Shown: positions 1-7,334 of the stretch, in pieces | How the letters are laid out: each line of letters starts with the position of its first letter | Position numbering within the stretch: the first letter of the stretch is position 1 | From: Nitrospira sp. | Lineage (GTDB): Bacteria > Nitrospirota > Nitrospiria > Nitrospirales > Nitrospiraceae | Assembly (NCBI GenBank): GCA_020216985.1 | Contig: JAIWOH010000118.1 | Span: forward strand, 1-10,000 | DNA length: 10,000 bases | Reading direction: 5' to 3' | The notes under the pieces: generated by a model | Seen by the model: the letters and a program-made list of their open reading frames with translations, nothing else | Database searches by the model: none | What the model was told of the DNA's origin: nothing | Made by a program: the position numbers and the translations under genes

Positions 1-556
1 AGATGAACTTGCGTAGATTGTCGTCGAGAGGCGTTTTGAGGCTCAAGACAACGGAGGAGCGGGGAGCGATTGCGGGAATGGTGACGACGAACCACCGGCG
101 GCCGTCATTCGGCGGCGTTTCCATCTGTCCCGTCGCTTCCATCGTGGGAGCGGTCGAGACCTGTGTTGCGAAACCGATGGCCGGTGAACGGACAGCCAGA
201 CGAAGACGGGTGATAGGTTCGTCCGACACGTTGTCGAGCAGCAGCTTGATGATGACCCATGATTCCTGCCGAGGGAGTCGGACCTCTCCGGACGGGACCG
301 TCTGCTCAACGCGACGGAGGCTGCAATTGGTCACCAGGTTGCGTTTTTCAAAAAAGTACGTCGTCTTATCTTCTGCTCTCTGGGCTCGCTCGTAGGTATA
401 GAATGCGACGCCGACGTTGATCATGGTGGGTTTGAACCAGGCAACGATGGTGGGAAGGAAAAACGGAACGACGACGGCGAACAGACCGAGGATGATGATC
501 TTGTTCAACCACGTTTGCCGCTGAAACCACTGCCAACAAGTCCGCAAGATCTTCAT
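1..556 (-). CDS. Membrane-anchored protein of unknown function (3' part outside window)
   Basis: An uninterrupted leftward frame starts at the ATG at 556 (MKILRTCWQWFQRQ...) and is still open at position 1, giving at least 185 residues. An in-frame TGA lies 25 bases upstream and no other usual start codon falls between, so this ATG is the likely start, although no strong Shine-Dalgarno is visible. Residues about 18-42 form one hydrophobic segment after a basic N-terminus, so I infer a single N-terminal membrane anchor. The rest looks like a soluble, beta-rich extracytoplasmic domain with alternating hydrophobic stretches (WVIIKLLL, RWFVVTIPAI). The protein has no catalytic motif I recognise. 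It follows tRNA-Ser on the same strand. Frame openness over the full length and consistent codon use support it as real; function is unknown. Confidence 0.75.
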   Translation of the reverse strand, partial: MKILRTCWQWFQRQTWLNKIIILGLFAVVVPFFLPTIVAWFKPTMINVGVAFYTYERAQRAEDKTTYFFEKRNLVTNCSLRRVEQTVPSGEVRLPRQESWVIIKLLLDNVSDEPITRLRLAVRSPAIGFATQVSTAPTMEATGQMETPPNDGRRWFVVTIPAIAPRSSVVLSLKTPLDDNLRKFI

Positions 557-640
557 GCGATTCCGTCGTCGGTGAACCGGTCAGGCGCCGTACCATCGGG
601 CTCGGGACCGAAGATGAATCACAAAAATGCGCGCACATGA

Positions 641-730
641 TGGCGGAGGGGGCGAGATTTGAACTCGCGGATGAGTTGCCCCATCTCCGGTTTTCAAGAC
701 CGGTCCGTTCGGCCGCTCCGGCACCCCTCC
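641..730 (-). tRNA. tRNA-Ser, anticodon TGA
   Basis: Read on the minus strand, a complete class II tRNA folds here. The 7-bp acceptor stem is GGAGGGG (724-730) paired with CCCCTCC (645-651). The discriminator base is G (644) and CCA is encoded (641-643). The anticodon loop CTTGAAA is closed by the CCGGT/ACCGG region, with anticodon TGA at 694-696. A long variable arm (GATGGGGCAACTCATC) is diagnostic of the serine/leucine class, and the T arm is GCGAG-TTCGAAT-CTCGC. At 90 nt including CCA it has the usual tRNA-Ser length. The TGA anticodon reads UCN serine codons, chiefly UCA. It lies 138 nt downstream of serS in the same orientation, so read-through co-transcription with its own synthetase is possible; I see no convincing separate promoter. 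Confidence 0.97.
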
Positions 731-868
731 ATCCCGCATGGCGTGAAACCTGCCAATTCTCTTGTCCTCGCTATACTAATGTTACTCATCCTCCCGTTCT
801 CTGAGACCGGAAACCGACAGAACCTTCTCGGCGAGGATCGCGCTCGCGTGTGTTGTTTGCCTCAAAGG

Positions 869-2149
869 TCACTCTTTTGTAAGCCGTTCCTTGCCGCCCA
901 TATAGGGTCGCAACGCTTCTGGAATCAAGACCGACCCATCGGGTTGCTGATAGTGTTCGAGAATTGCCACCATCGTTCGGCCGACGGCGAGACCCGATCC
1001 GTTCAAGGTGTGAACGAAATCGGGCTTGGCGTCTTTTCGAGTAAGTCGATATTTGATGTTGGCCCGACGCGCCTGAAAGGCTTCAAAATTACTGCATGAC
1101 GAAATCTCTCGATACTGTCCTTGGGAAGGCAACCAGACTTCGATATCGTAGGTTTTGGCTGCGGAAAATCCCAGATCGCCGGTGCAGAGTGTGACGACTC
1201 TGTAGGGAAGATTCAGGTTTTGCAAAATCGCTTCGGCATGGCCGGTCAGCCGTTCGAGCTCTTGGTACGACTGATCCGGTGTCGTGAACGCCACCAACTC
1301 TACTTTGTTGAATTGATGCAGCCGGATCAGACCGCGGGTGTCTTTTCCGTATGAGCCTGCCTCACGTCTGAAACAGGGGGTATAAGCCGCGTAGCGGATG
1401 GGCAACCGTTCTTCGCCGAGCACCTCGTCTCGATGCAGGTTTGTGACGGGCACTTCGGCGGTCGGGATCAGAAACCAGTCTTCGTCGCGCAATCGAAACA
1501 AGTCGTCTTCGAACTTGGGAAGTTGCCCGGTTCCGGTCATCGTCTGTCGATTGACGATGACGGGGGGCAGCACCTCTTGATAGCCGTGTCCGGTCGTGTG
1601 AAGATCGAGCATGTAATCGATCAACGCTCGCTCCAGTCTTGCGCCGGCTCCGCGCAGGATGGCAAACCGAGCTCCCGCGATTTTGGCGGCTCGATCAAAG
1701 TCCAAAATCCCGAGAGCCTCGCCGATCTCCCAATGGGGCTTCGGCGGAGTCGCGAAGGAGGGGATAGCACCCCAGCGGCGAACTTCAACGTTGTGGGTGG
1801 AGTCCTGGCCTTGCGGAACCGTTTGGTGCGGCAGATTGGGGATGCGAAGGGCAAGGCCGGTTAGAGCGTCCTCTGTTTCCCGCAACCGTCCTTCAATCTC
1901 TTTGATTCGATCTCCCACCCGCTTCATCGCCTCGACGGCCTCGTCGGTCGGCTCGCCGATCCGACGCCGGCGGGCGACGTCGTCGGATCCTTGTTTGAGC
2001 TCATGCCGAAGTTGCTCGACTTGCGTGGTCAGCGCGCGCCGTTCCTCACCGAGTTTCCGAACGACGTCCCAGGGAACGTCTCGGCCGCGGGTGCCCAAGG
2101 CGGTGCGGATCGACTCCGTGTTTTCCCTAAGATATTTCGGGTCATGCAT
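869..2149 (-). CDS. serS: Seryl-tRNA synthetase (SerRS)
   Basis: This cytoplasmic class II aminoacyl-tRNA synthetase attaches serine to tRNA-Ser (and tRNA-Sec where present) using ATP. The 426-residue product is close to the usual bacterial length of about 430. Residues about 1-105 are the tRNA-binding N-terminal domain with a long antiparallel coiled coil (rich in E, R, K and L). Residue 230 onward holds TAEVPVTN, the serine-site loop. Class II motif 2 is at about 260-280 ([21 protein letters not shown] region, with its ATP-contacting arginines). Motif 3 is at about 383-401 ([10 protein letters not shown]...). The start [10 protein letters not shown] at 2149 is chosen over an upstream start at 2191 for two reasons: family members begin with [10 protein letters not shown], and GGAAG lies about 10 nt upstream. 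The 2191 start would also lie upstream of the predicted transcription start. Nothing is missing or unusual in the enzyme. Confidence 0.98.
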   Translation of the reverse strand: MHDPKYLRENTESIRTALGTRGRDVPWDVVRKLGEERRALTTQVEQLRHELKQGSDDVARRRRIGEPTDEAVEAMKRVGDRIKEIEGRLRETEDALTGLALRIPNLPHQTVPQGQDSTHNVEVRRWGAIPSFATPPKPHWEIGEALGILDFDRAAKIAGARFAILRGAGARLERALIDYMLDLHTTGHGYQEVLPPVIVNRQTMTGTGQLPKFEDDLFRLRDEDWFLIPTAEVPVTNLHRDEVLGEERLPIRYAAYTPCFRREAGSYGKDTRGLIRLHQFNKVELVAFTTPDQSYQELERLTGHAEAILQNLNLPYRVVTLCTGDLGFSAAKTYDIEVWLPSQGQYREISSCSNFEAFQARRANIKYRLTRKDAKPDFVHTLNGSGLAVGRTMVAILEHYQQPDGSVLIPEALRPYMGGKERLTKE

Positions 2150-2181
2150 GACGGCGTTTCTTCCGACTCGAAAGCGTCTGG

Positions 2182-2210
2182 AATCTAGCATCGGCGTTGT
2201 GGAGAGTCAA
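2182..2210 (-). promoter_or_regulatory. Sigma-70-type promoter of serS
   Basis: On the minus strand there is a -35 TTGACT (2205-2210), a 17-nt spacer and a -10 TAGATT (2182-2187) preceded by TGC, an extended -10 feature. It would start transcription near 2175, about 26 nt before the serS ATG at 2149. The -35 overlaps the left arm of one of the inverted repeats in this divergent region. The hexamers are seen directly; activity is inferred. Confidence 0.65.
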
Positions 2211-2271
2211 CGAAGCCCCGACCGATCGGCGGGACGGCGAGGGGCGCTCGTTGACACAAGGGATCGGTCGG
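2206..2271. repeat. Two interleaved inverted repeats between serS and the radical SAM gene
   Basis: The four arms lie in the order A-B-A'-B'. A is GTCAACGA (2206-2213) and pairs with A' TCGTTGAC (2248-2255), 8 of 8. B is CCGACCGATC (2218-2227) and pairs with B' GATCGGTCGG (2262-2271), 10 of 10. Arm A covers most of the serS -35. B' includes the first two bases of the GGAG (2270-2273) that would be the ribosome site for the radical SAM gene. The crossing order could form an H-type pseudoknot in a rightward transcript, or the arms could be two protein-binding palindromes in DNA. The repeats are exact; any role is inference. Confidence 0.5.
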
Positions 2272-2286
2272 AGTCACCATGAAACC

Positions 2287-3300
2287 ATGCGAGTCATCGC
2301 GAATCCCCCCAATCCCTATGAATCGCGGCACCGGGACTTGCTCGAACCGGCTGGCCCCGCCGCGTTGACGGTCTACGAAGATGCGACAAGGGAAATCCTG
2401 AGCCGCAATGAAAGCCCGGATCTTCCCTTTCGATGGAGTGTGAATCCGTATCGAGGGTGTTTTCACGCCTGCGCCTATTGTTACGCCCGGCCGTCACATG
2501 AGTATTGGGGGTTCGGCGCCGGGACGGATTTTGACAGCAAGATCGTCATCAAAAAAGACGCGCCACGCCTGTTGCGGCGTGCGTTCGACAAATCTTCGTG
2601 GCGTGGGGAACTGATCGTGTTTTCGGGGAATACGGACTGTTATCAGCCGCTGGAGGCGGTATACGGCCTGACGAGAGCCTGTCTGGCCGTCTGCGCCGAG
2701 TACCGCAATCCGGTCGGCATCATTACAAAAGGGGCGCTGGTGCTGCGGGATCTGGATCTTCTCAAATACTTGAATGAAAAAGCCTGGCTTCGCGTGTATA
2801 TCAGCATTCCCTTTGCATCCGACGCGATCGCCCGAAAAGTCGAGCCCCACGCCCCATCCATTTCAAAGCGCTTCGAGACCGTCCGCACCTTGGCCGGGGA
2901 GGGGATCGCCGTCGGCGTTTCACTGGCGCCGATCATACCCGGCTTGAACGAAGGAGATATTCCCGAGCTGCTGGAGCGAGCGCGAGAGGCGGGAGCCCGC
3001 ACCACGTTCGCCACGTTGCTGCGGTTGAGCGGGAACGTGGAAACCGTGTTTCTGGGGCGGATGAGCGAACTGTTCCCGGATCGCGTCGGGAAAATCATCA
3101 ACCGGCTGCGGGACGTGAGAGGCGGATCGCTCAACGAGAGCGAATTTTTCAAGCGGCAGGCGGGGACGGGCGTCTATTGGGAGATGATCGAGCGATTGTT
3201 CGACGTGGCGAGACGGCGAGCGGGATTCTCCGATGATGATTCAGGTTCGATCCCGGACACGTTCCGGCGACCGGGATGCGAGCAGGGATGCTTGTTCTAA
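2287..3300 (+). CDS. PA0069/Rv2578c-type radical SAM protein
   Basis: A 337-residue radical SAM protein. C58, C62 and C65 form the CxxxCxxC motif (NPYRGCFHACAYCYARP) that binds the 4Fe-4S cluster which cleaves S-adenosylmethionine. The following HEYWGFGAGTDFDSKI is typical of the PA0069 / Rv2578c branch, relatives of spore photoproduct lyase-like enzymes whose substrate is unknown. Residues from about 108 (LIVFSGNTDCYQPLE) continue the barrel core, and the C-terminus ends in a second small cysteine pair (GCEQGC, C331 and C335). The start MRVIANPPNPYES at 2287 fits the family; a longer frame from a TTG at 2197 would add a low-complexity leader. GGAG lies 13 nt upstream, which is somewhat far. 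The gene is divergent from serS and convergent with skp; I see no terminator in the 71-bp gap to skp and no clear rightward promoter. Confidence 0.9.
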   Translation: MRVIANPPNPYESRHRDLLEPAGPAALTVYEDATREILSRNESPDLPFRWSVNPYRGCFHACAYCYARPSHEYWGFGAGTDFDSKIVIKKDAPRLLRRAFDKSSWRGELIVFSGNTDCYQPLEAVYGLTRACLAVCAEYRNPVGIITKGALVLRDLDLLKYLNEKAWLRVYISIPFASDAIARKVEPHAPSISKRFETVRTLAGEGIAVGVSLAPIIPGLNEGDIPELLERAREAGARTTFATLLRLSGNVETVFLGRMSELFPDRVGKIINRLRDVRGGSLNESEFFKRQAGTGVYWEMIERLFDVARRRAGFSDDDSGSIPDTFRRPGCEQGCLF

Positions 3301-3371
3301 TCAAAGCCGGCGTCGGGACAAGTCGGAGAAGGACCCGGTTCTTTCGAGGAGCACCGAAATTGTGATCGATC

Positions 3372-3923
3372 TCACTTGTTGGTCAGATCAAACTCCTTGA
3401 CGACTTGCTCCGTGAGATCGATGGCGTCTTTATTGTAGATGACGATCTTCATCGTCTGCTCGCTGCCCTTGTCCAAGACGAGGGAAAACCCGCCTTTCTC
3501 CGCAACGGTCTTGGTCGCTGCCATGATCTTTTTCATGTAGTCGTCGACCAGTTCTTTTTGCTTTCGCTGAAGCTCTTGATTGAACTCCTGCGCGCGCTTT
3601 TGATAATCCTGCACCTTGGTCCGAAACTGCGTTTCTTTCTCCCGTTTTTCGGTTTCGCTCATCTTGGCCGCTTGCTCGCGAAGCTGCTTTTCGGTGTTGC
3701 GCAGCTCTTCTTCGTCCTTGGCCAACAGCTTTTGTCGAATAGACACATATTCTTTTAATCCTTCCAGCGCCCGCTTGCCCGCCTTGGATTTCTCCAGCAC
3801 GATTTGGGGATCCACGACGCCCATTTTGAAGTCTTCGACTGCCGGCGCAGGGGAAGCGAGAAAGATAAGCGGAAGGACAAGTAGCGAGGTCGCGAGAACG
3901 CGTTGGAACGAGAGGATTCGCAT
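3372..3923 (-). CDS. skp: OmpH/Skp-family periplasmic chaperone
   Basis: Skp-family proteins are trimeric jellyfish-shaped chaperones that hold unfolded outer-membrane proteins in the periplasm on the way to the BAM complex. The 183-residue product has a Sec signal peptide: basic start MRILSFQR, hydrophobic core to about residue 22, and a likely cleavage after A26-P-A28. A short beta segment follows (KMGVVDPQIVL, residues 33-43; the typical OmpH opening). A long charged coiled coil runs from about 45 to 145 (EEELRNTEKQLREQ...), and the C-terminal strand region ends at LTEQVVKEFDL. The start at 3923 is preferred over 3941 because AAGGAG (3929-3934) sits 5 nt upstream. The gene has its own strong promoter and is not next to bamA or lpxD within the window, unlike the classical arrangement. 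The family call is secure; the symbol is by family. Confidence 0.92.
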   Translation of the reverse strand: MRILSFQRVLATSLLVLPLIFLASPAPAVEDFKMGVVDPQIVLEKSKAGKRALEGLKEYVSIRQKLLAKDEEELRNTEKQLREQAAKMSETEKREKETQFRTKVQDYQKRAQEFNQELQRKQKELVDDYMKKIMAATKTVAEKGGFSLVLDKGSEQTMKIVIYNKDAIDLTEQVVKEFDLTNK

Positions 3924-3977
3924 TGGAACTCCTTCTTTCAAGGTGTCGGCATGGGTTCAGTCAAACAAAGCGGAGGC

Positions 3978-4006
3978 AGAATAACTTTGCGGTCTCGCCC
4001 TGTCAA
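3978..4006 (-). promoter_or_regulatory. Strong sigma-70-type promoter of skp/ompH
   Basis: On the minus strand there is a perfect -35 TTGACA (4001-4006), a 17-nt spacer and a -10 TATTCT (3978-3983). Transcription would start near 3971, leaving a leader of roughly 48 nt before the ATG at 3923. The -35 lies 12 nt beyond the stop codon of the upstream gene (4019), so skp is an independent unit. Confidence 0.75.
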
Positions 4007-4018
4007 GTAAATGGGCGG

Positions 4019-4429
4019 CTACCATGAGTCGAAGCTCAATGGCTCTTCACCGATCAATGCGTCGACTCCATGCGCCCATTTCAGACGACGGGCGACGGCC
4101 CGCAAGGTCCGTTCATCCACGAGGTCCGGGGCAAAGGGGTCGCTGATTGCTTTGAATCGTTCCGTCGAGAGCGCAGGCTTATAGCCCAGTTCTTTCATGG
4201 CAAGCGCAAGGAGATTAAGTTGCGTGATACGGGAGGCTTGATTCAAGACGGCCAACGCAGCCTCCGGCGAGGTTCCCGCCGAGCCGGTGTTTTGCAAGAA
4301 TTCAATGGCGCGTTTTTTCAACTCGGCGCGTTGCGCGTCCGTCAGCGTCGGCAACATCAGCTCGACCAGCAAGGCATTCGTGGACCCGGCAAACGACGGC
4401 AGACCGAAAAGTCGGCGAAAGAACTCCAT
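4019..4429 (-). CDS. Small soluble protein of unknown function
   Basis: A 136-residue protein starting MEFFRRLFGLPSF and ending in ...EEPLSFDSW before a TAG stop. GGAGG sits about 5 nt upstream of the ATG at 4429, which supports the start. The sequence is mostly helical with a charged, leucine-rich middle (LTDAQRAELKKRAIEFL, residues about 29-45) and no membrane segment after the first residues. No catalytic or nucleic-acid-binding motif is recognisable. Helical segments about 58-82 (EAALAVLNQASRITQLNLLA) suggest a compact all-alpha fold. It precedes skp but is separated from it by skp's own promoter. Ribosome site, length and codon use support a real gene; function unknown. Confidence 0.8.
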   Translation of the reverse strand: MEFFRRLFGLPSFAGSTNALLVELMLPTLTDAQRAELKKRAIEFLQNTGSAGTSPEAALAVLNQASRITQLNLLALAMKELGYKPALSTERFKAISDPFAPDLVDERTLRAVARRLKWAHGVDALIGEEPLSFDSW

Positions 4430-4568
4430 GATCCCTCCGTCATCGGACGCACAACCGCTCGCAAATCGGGACGAGTCTACTGAAAATGAACGGTGATTTT
4501 CCAGAGTGGGTTCGCCGTAGAAGAAACAACCGGCGTGCGAAGGGATGGAAAAAGCCGTCTTGTTTTCT

Positions 4569-4916
4569 TTATTGCCTCCCTGCCATTCGACGATTCAGGT
4601 GGGCCGCCACGGCGAAGTGAAAGAAGTAGCGATCCAGCGAGGCCCAATCACTGCCGTAGAGCGTTCCGCCATACATGGCGTCGCACAGGAGTTCGCGCGC
4701 ACGGGTCAATTCTTTGCGGCGGCCCGTCCACCTGGGATCGGTGATCGACAAATCCAACAGTTCGAGGGCTCGGATAAAAGCCTGTTCGCAACGATCCTGA
4801 TCCGATTCATACCAGCGGCCGGCGCGAGCCACCTCGCTGCCGACGTTGACCAGTTGCTCCAAGAGGGAAAGGGAATGCCAGCGTCCTGATGCCAATTGTT
4901 TATGAACGGGTGTCAT
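4569..4916 (-). CDS. 115-residue helical protein, downstream partner of the DUF5674-like gene
   Basis: The product begins MTPVHKQLASGRWHSLSLLEQ and ends in AAHLNRRMAGRQ. Characteristic stretches are SLLEQLVNVGSEVARAGRW (about 17-35) and ALELLDLSITDPRW (about 50-63), followed by RKELTRARELLCDAMYG and a conserved-looking SLDRYFFHFAVAA near the end. I recall a widespread family of short bacterial proteins with this pattern but cannot give it a name, and no function follows from the motifs. It appears cytoplasmic and all-alpha. It starts 8 nt after the stop of the DUF5674-like frame with no obvious Shine-Dalgarno (CATCCCTC precedes the ATG), so translation probably depends on coupling to that gene. 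The frame is intact even though its partner is broken. Confidence 0.8.
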   Translation of the reverse strand: MTPVHKQLASGRWHSLSLLEQLVNVGSEVARAGRWYESDQDRCEQAFIRALELLDLSITDPRWTGRRKELTRARELLCDAMYGGTLYGSDWASLDRYFFHFAVAAHLNRRMAGRQ

Positions 4917-4924
4917 GAGGGATG

Positions 4925-5270
4925 TCAGTCCCGCACCAACCGATGGATGATCGCTGCAATGGCGTCACGAATCGTCTCGTTCTCCACGAACCGCGACCGG
5001 TTCCCATGGGCCGGGCGAACATTGATCATCGAGTCGAACTCGATCCACTCCGAAGGGGTTGCTCCGGATAGAGATTGATGCCCCACAGGTTCTCCCGGCG
5101 TGATCCGTTCTCCAACAGTACCGCTTCCTCATCGGCGAGCAGTTCGCCGCCGATCGCCATGATCCCTCGCTCGACGTCGACGACGGCCTTGATCATGTCG
5201 CCGAACTGTTGAGCGGCGATGGTTCGAAGTTTTTCCTTGTGATCGCGTCGCGGATGATTCGGATGTCCAT
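4925..5270 (-). pseudogene. DUF5674-like gene with two one-base frameshifts
   Basis: The conceptual product matches my memory of DUF5674 proteins along its length, but in three frames. MDIRIIRDAIT is read from the ATG at 5270. KLRTIAAQQFGDM...IMAIGGELLAD...NLWGINLYPEQP is in the next frame. EWIEFDSMINVRPAHGNRSR...AAIIHRLVRD is in a third frame ending at TGA 4925-4927. The first shift is at a run of five A (5230-5234 on the plus strand as T), where one more A would join DAITRK to KLRTIA. The second is at CCCCTT (about 5053-5058), where one more base would give QPPSEWIE. With both bases restored the gene would be 348 bp and encode 115 residues, a full-length family size. Every segment is conserved in character, so this is either a very recent pseudogene or a sequencing/assembly error. 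DUF5674 function is unknown. No clear ribosome site precedes the ATG. Confidence 0.8.
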
Positions 5271-5398
5271 GGGTTCGCCATGAGAAACTGCTTGCGTGGC
5301 CCTGGTCGAGCGAAAACACGATCGCGGAAGATTCTTGTGTTTGTCAAGCGCTCATTATGGAGTCCCTCCGACGAAACCCCTTCATTCCGGTGATCAAG

Positions 5399-5836
5399 TT
5401 ATGAGTGAGGCAAGACAGTGCATCGTGCCACATAGGCGCTGGACAAACTCAGAGAAATGCCAGCCGCTGTGAACAATGCCGCCAGATGATCCGGCGCGAG
5501 GGACTCCGATACAATCTGGACCGGTGTATCGCTGACCTGCATGACCGGCGATTGGGCAAGGATCGTTTGAGCCAAGGTCAAAGCCTGAACGGCGGCCTCG
5601 GAGTCTTTGTTGGAGATCAACAGAAAGCGAAGTTCGAGGACGATCGGCGTCGCGGCTGAAAGGGTAGGGGCGGAGCCGCCGACCGGTGCCGAGCGCGGAC
5701 TTGAGCCGGGAGTCAGTTGCCAGGGCCACAGAGCAAGGTCAGAGTCGTCGCCCGGCGCGCCTAGCTTGACCGACAATCCGTGATCGCGCAATCGCTGACA
5801 AAGTTGCTTCAGAGCGGCAGCCAGAGCGCTCGTCAC
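5399..5836 (-). CDS. Possible Pvc16/DUF4255-like small protein
   Basis: A 145-residue protein with GTG start at 5836, supported by AAGGTG 5 nt upstream. The N-terminus is a helix (SALAAALKQLCQRLRDHGL) followed by a DSDLALWPWQLTPG segment and a proline/serine-rich loop. The second half reads PIVLELRFLLISNKDSEAAVQALTLAQTILAQ, then APDHLAALF and a final SLSSAYVARCTVL. This order (hydrophobic strand with LLI, helix, short-strand pattern, then L-S-x-A-Y-x-x-R near the end) resembles the Pvc16 N-terminal domain (DUF4255), a tail-terminator/cap protein of contractile injection systems. The similarity is from memory and moderate, and the protein is shorter than typical members. No other injection-system gene is in the window, so a structural role here is unproven. 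It lies 71 nt after the amidohydrolase on the same strand and may be co-transcribed. Confidence 0.7.
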   Translation of the reverse strand: MTSALAAALKQLCQRLRDHGLSVKLGAPGDDSDLALWPWQLTPGSSPRSAPVGGSAPTLSAATPIVLELRFLLISNKDSEAAVQALTLAQTILAQSPVMQVSDTPVQIVSESLAPDHLAALFTAAGISLSLSSAYVARCTVLPHS

Positions 5837-5907
5837 ATCAACACCTTTTGACTCTGTGGTCTCTTTGTCTCGATGGTCTCACGATTTACCCTTCGAGCGT
5901 CGCCTGA

Positions 5908-7269
5908 TCACCGAAGGCTGTTCTTGTAGATCGTACCGTCCTTCATGATCACCAGGAAATTTCTTTCCGGATCCGCGATTAATTTGAGATCGTCCAGCGG
6001 ATTGCCGTCCACAAGCAACAGATCGGCCATGGCTCCTTCTTCCACCACGCCGAGCCTGCCCGGATAGGGATTACGCGGGCCCGAGCGCGCCAGCAACTCA
6101 GCGTTGGTGCCGGTGGCCATCCGCAGGATTTCGGCTGGATTGTACCAGCGGGCGAGAGTGGTGAGGATGGCGTTTTGCTTCGATGTTCGTGCCGGGTCGA
6201 ACAGAATGTCCGTGCCCCAGGCCACCTTGAGTTTGTATTGCTTCGCCAATCGATAGGCTTGATCGGTGCCGGCGTGCATCTCGCGCTGCTTGGCGCGTTG
6301 GAGCGTGCCATCGGGATAGGGATTGGAAAACTCATTGTCGAGGAACGCCTGAAGGACCAACCAGATGCCTTTCTCGGCCATTAATCGCGCCGTGTCCTCG
6401 TCCATCAATTGACCATGCTCGATCACCTGGACGCCGCCCGCGATTGCCGTCCGGATGGCGCGGGGCGTGTAAGCATGGACGGTGACGTACGTGCCCCAGT
6501 TTTCCGCTGCCTCAACGGCGGAGCGGAATTCCGCCTCGGTGTATTGGCTCACATCGAGAGGGTCATAGTGAGATGCCACGCCCCCACCGGCCGCCAGCTT
6601 GATTTGACTGGCGCCCAGCATCAGTTGTTCGCGCACGCGTTTCCGGACCTCGTCGGGGCCGTCGGCGATGATGCCGCCGTTTAAGATTTCGCCGCGACTG
6701 AGTGGGGCGTTCCTTTGAGCCGGCACCTCGTGGGAGAGGCGGAAATCCCCATGCCCGCCGGTTTGTGAAATGATGGCACCGGACGGCCAGATACGCGGGC
6801 CGGCGATGATGCCTTCGTCGATGGCTCGCTTGAGACCGAACGACGGCCCTCCAAGATCGCGGACGCTGGTGAAACCCCGCAACAGAGTGGCCGTCGCCTC
6901 TTTGCCGGCCACCAGGTTGAGATAGCCGACGTCGGCGGTGAGCAGCGTTTGCATCGGCACGGCCGCCATCATCGTATGCCAATGGGCGTCGATCAAGCCC
7001 GGCATGAGCGTTCGGCCGCCACCCCGAATGACGAGTGTATCGGGGTGGCGGTCGGTTGCGATCGGTGTCGACGAAATCTTCTCGATTCGGTTGCCGCGTA
7101 CCAAGACGTGGGATGGCGCCGACAGCCGATCGCTCTTGCCGTCGAAGACGCGGACATTGTCAAACAGGACCGTGCGGGGCGAACGCTCCTGGGCCGCTGC
7201 CTTGCCGATTGGCAGATGCCAGACGACAAGCAGGATGAGCACGGCTTGGAACAAGAATGAAAAGACCAT
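5908..7269 (-). CDS. Secreted metal-dependent amidohydrolase (imidazolonepropionase/prolidase-like)
   Basis: A 453-residue member of the amidohydrolase superfamily with a signal peptide: hydrophobic residues 3-19 and a likely cleavage after AAA-Q near residue 27. Metal-binding and catalytic landmarks are in order: H96-x-H98 (LIDAHWHT), the SQTGGHGDFR segment (168-177), lysine 224 (QIKLAAGGG; probably the carbamylated bridging lysine), H265 (TVHAYTP), H285 (VIEHGQ) and D354 (AWGTDILFD). The C-terminal LGVVEEGAMADLLLVDGNPLDDL is the usual return to the small beta domain. Relatives hydrolyse amide bonds in cyclic compounds or Xaa-Pro/Xaa-Arg dipeptides; the substrate is not predictable. The start at 7269 is chosen because AGGAG lies 6 nt upstream and the signal peptide follows directly. 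A longer frame to the ATG at 7338 would overlap the preceding gene's stop as ATGA but puts 23 polar residues before the signal sequence. Confidence 0.9.
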   Translation of the reverse strand: MVFSFLFQAVLILLVVWHLPIGKAAAQERSPRTVLFDNVRVFDGKSDRLSAPSHVLVRGNRIEKISSTPIATDRHPDTLVIRGGGRTLMPGLIDAHWHTMMAAVPMQTLLTADVGYLNLVAGKEATATLLRGFTSVRDLGGPSFGLKRAIDEGIIAGPRIWPSGAIISQTGGHGDFRLSHEVPAQRNAPLSRGEILNGGIIADGPDEVRKRVREQLMLGASQIKLAAGGGVASHYDPLDVSQYTEAEFRSAVEAAENWGTYVTVHAYTPRAIRTAIAGGVQVIEHGQLMDEDTARLMAEKGIWLVLQAFLDNEFSNPYPDGTLQRAKQREMHAGTDQAYRLAKQYKLKVAWGTDILFDPARTSKQNAILTTLARWYNPAEILRMATGTNAELLARSGPRNPYPGRLGVVEEGAMADLLLVDGNPLDDLKLIADPERNFLVIMKDGTIYKNSLR

Positions 7270-7334
7270 GTCTCTCTCCTGATTGTTCATGACACGCAGT
7301 TTATGGGGTTGCTGAGAGACAAATTCATCTGATT

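Noticed and set aside
3..395. Rightward 130-codon open frame at the left edge
   Set aside because: It lies opposite the leftward membrane-anchored protein, is rich in R and S as expected for a shadow frame, and has no ribosome site.
659..1099. Rightward 146-codon frame over tRNA-Ser and the serS 3' end
   Set aside because: It runs antisense through a tRNA and a secure gene; composition is that of a shadow.
2251..2279. TTGACA at 2251 as a rightward promoter for the radical SAM gene
   Set aside because: No -10 element at normal spacing before the ATG at 2287; the hexamer is better explained as part of the inverted repeat.
3301..3371. Terminator between the convergent radical SAM and skp genes
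   Set aside because: I looked for a GC stem with a T run on either strand and found none that is convincing.
5228..5240. Programmed -1 frameshifting in the DUF5674-like gene at GGAAAAAC
   Set aside because: The run is one A short of the A-AAA-AAC slippery heptamer, and a second independent shift would still be needed downstream. Mutation or sequence error is simpler.
5324..5347. TTGACA on the minus strand (5342-5347) as a promoter for the DUF5674-like gene
   Set aside because: No acceptable -10 hexamer at 16-18 nt; the nearest sequences are CGATCG and GATCGT.
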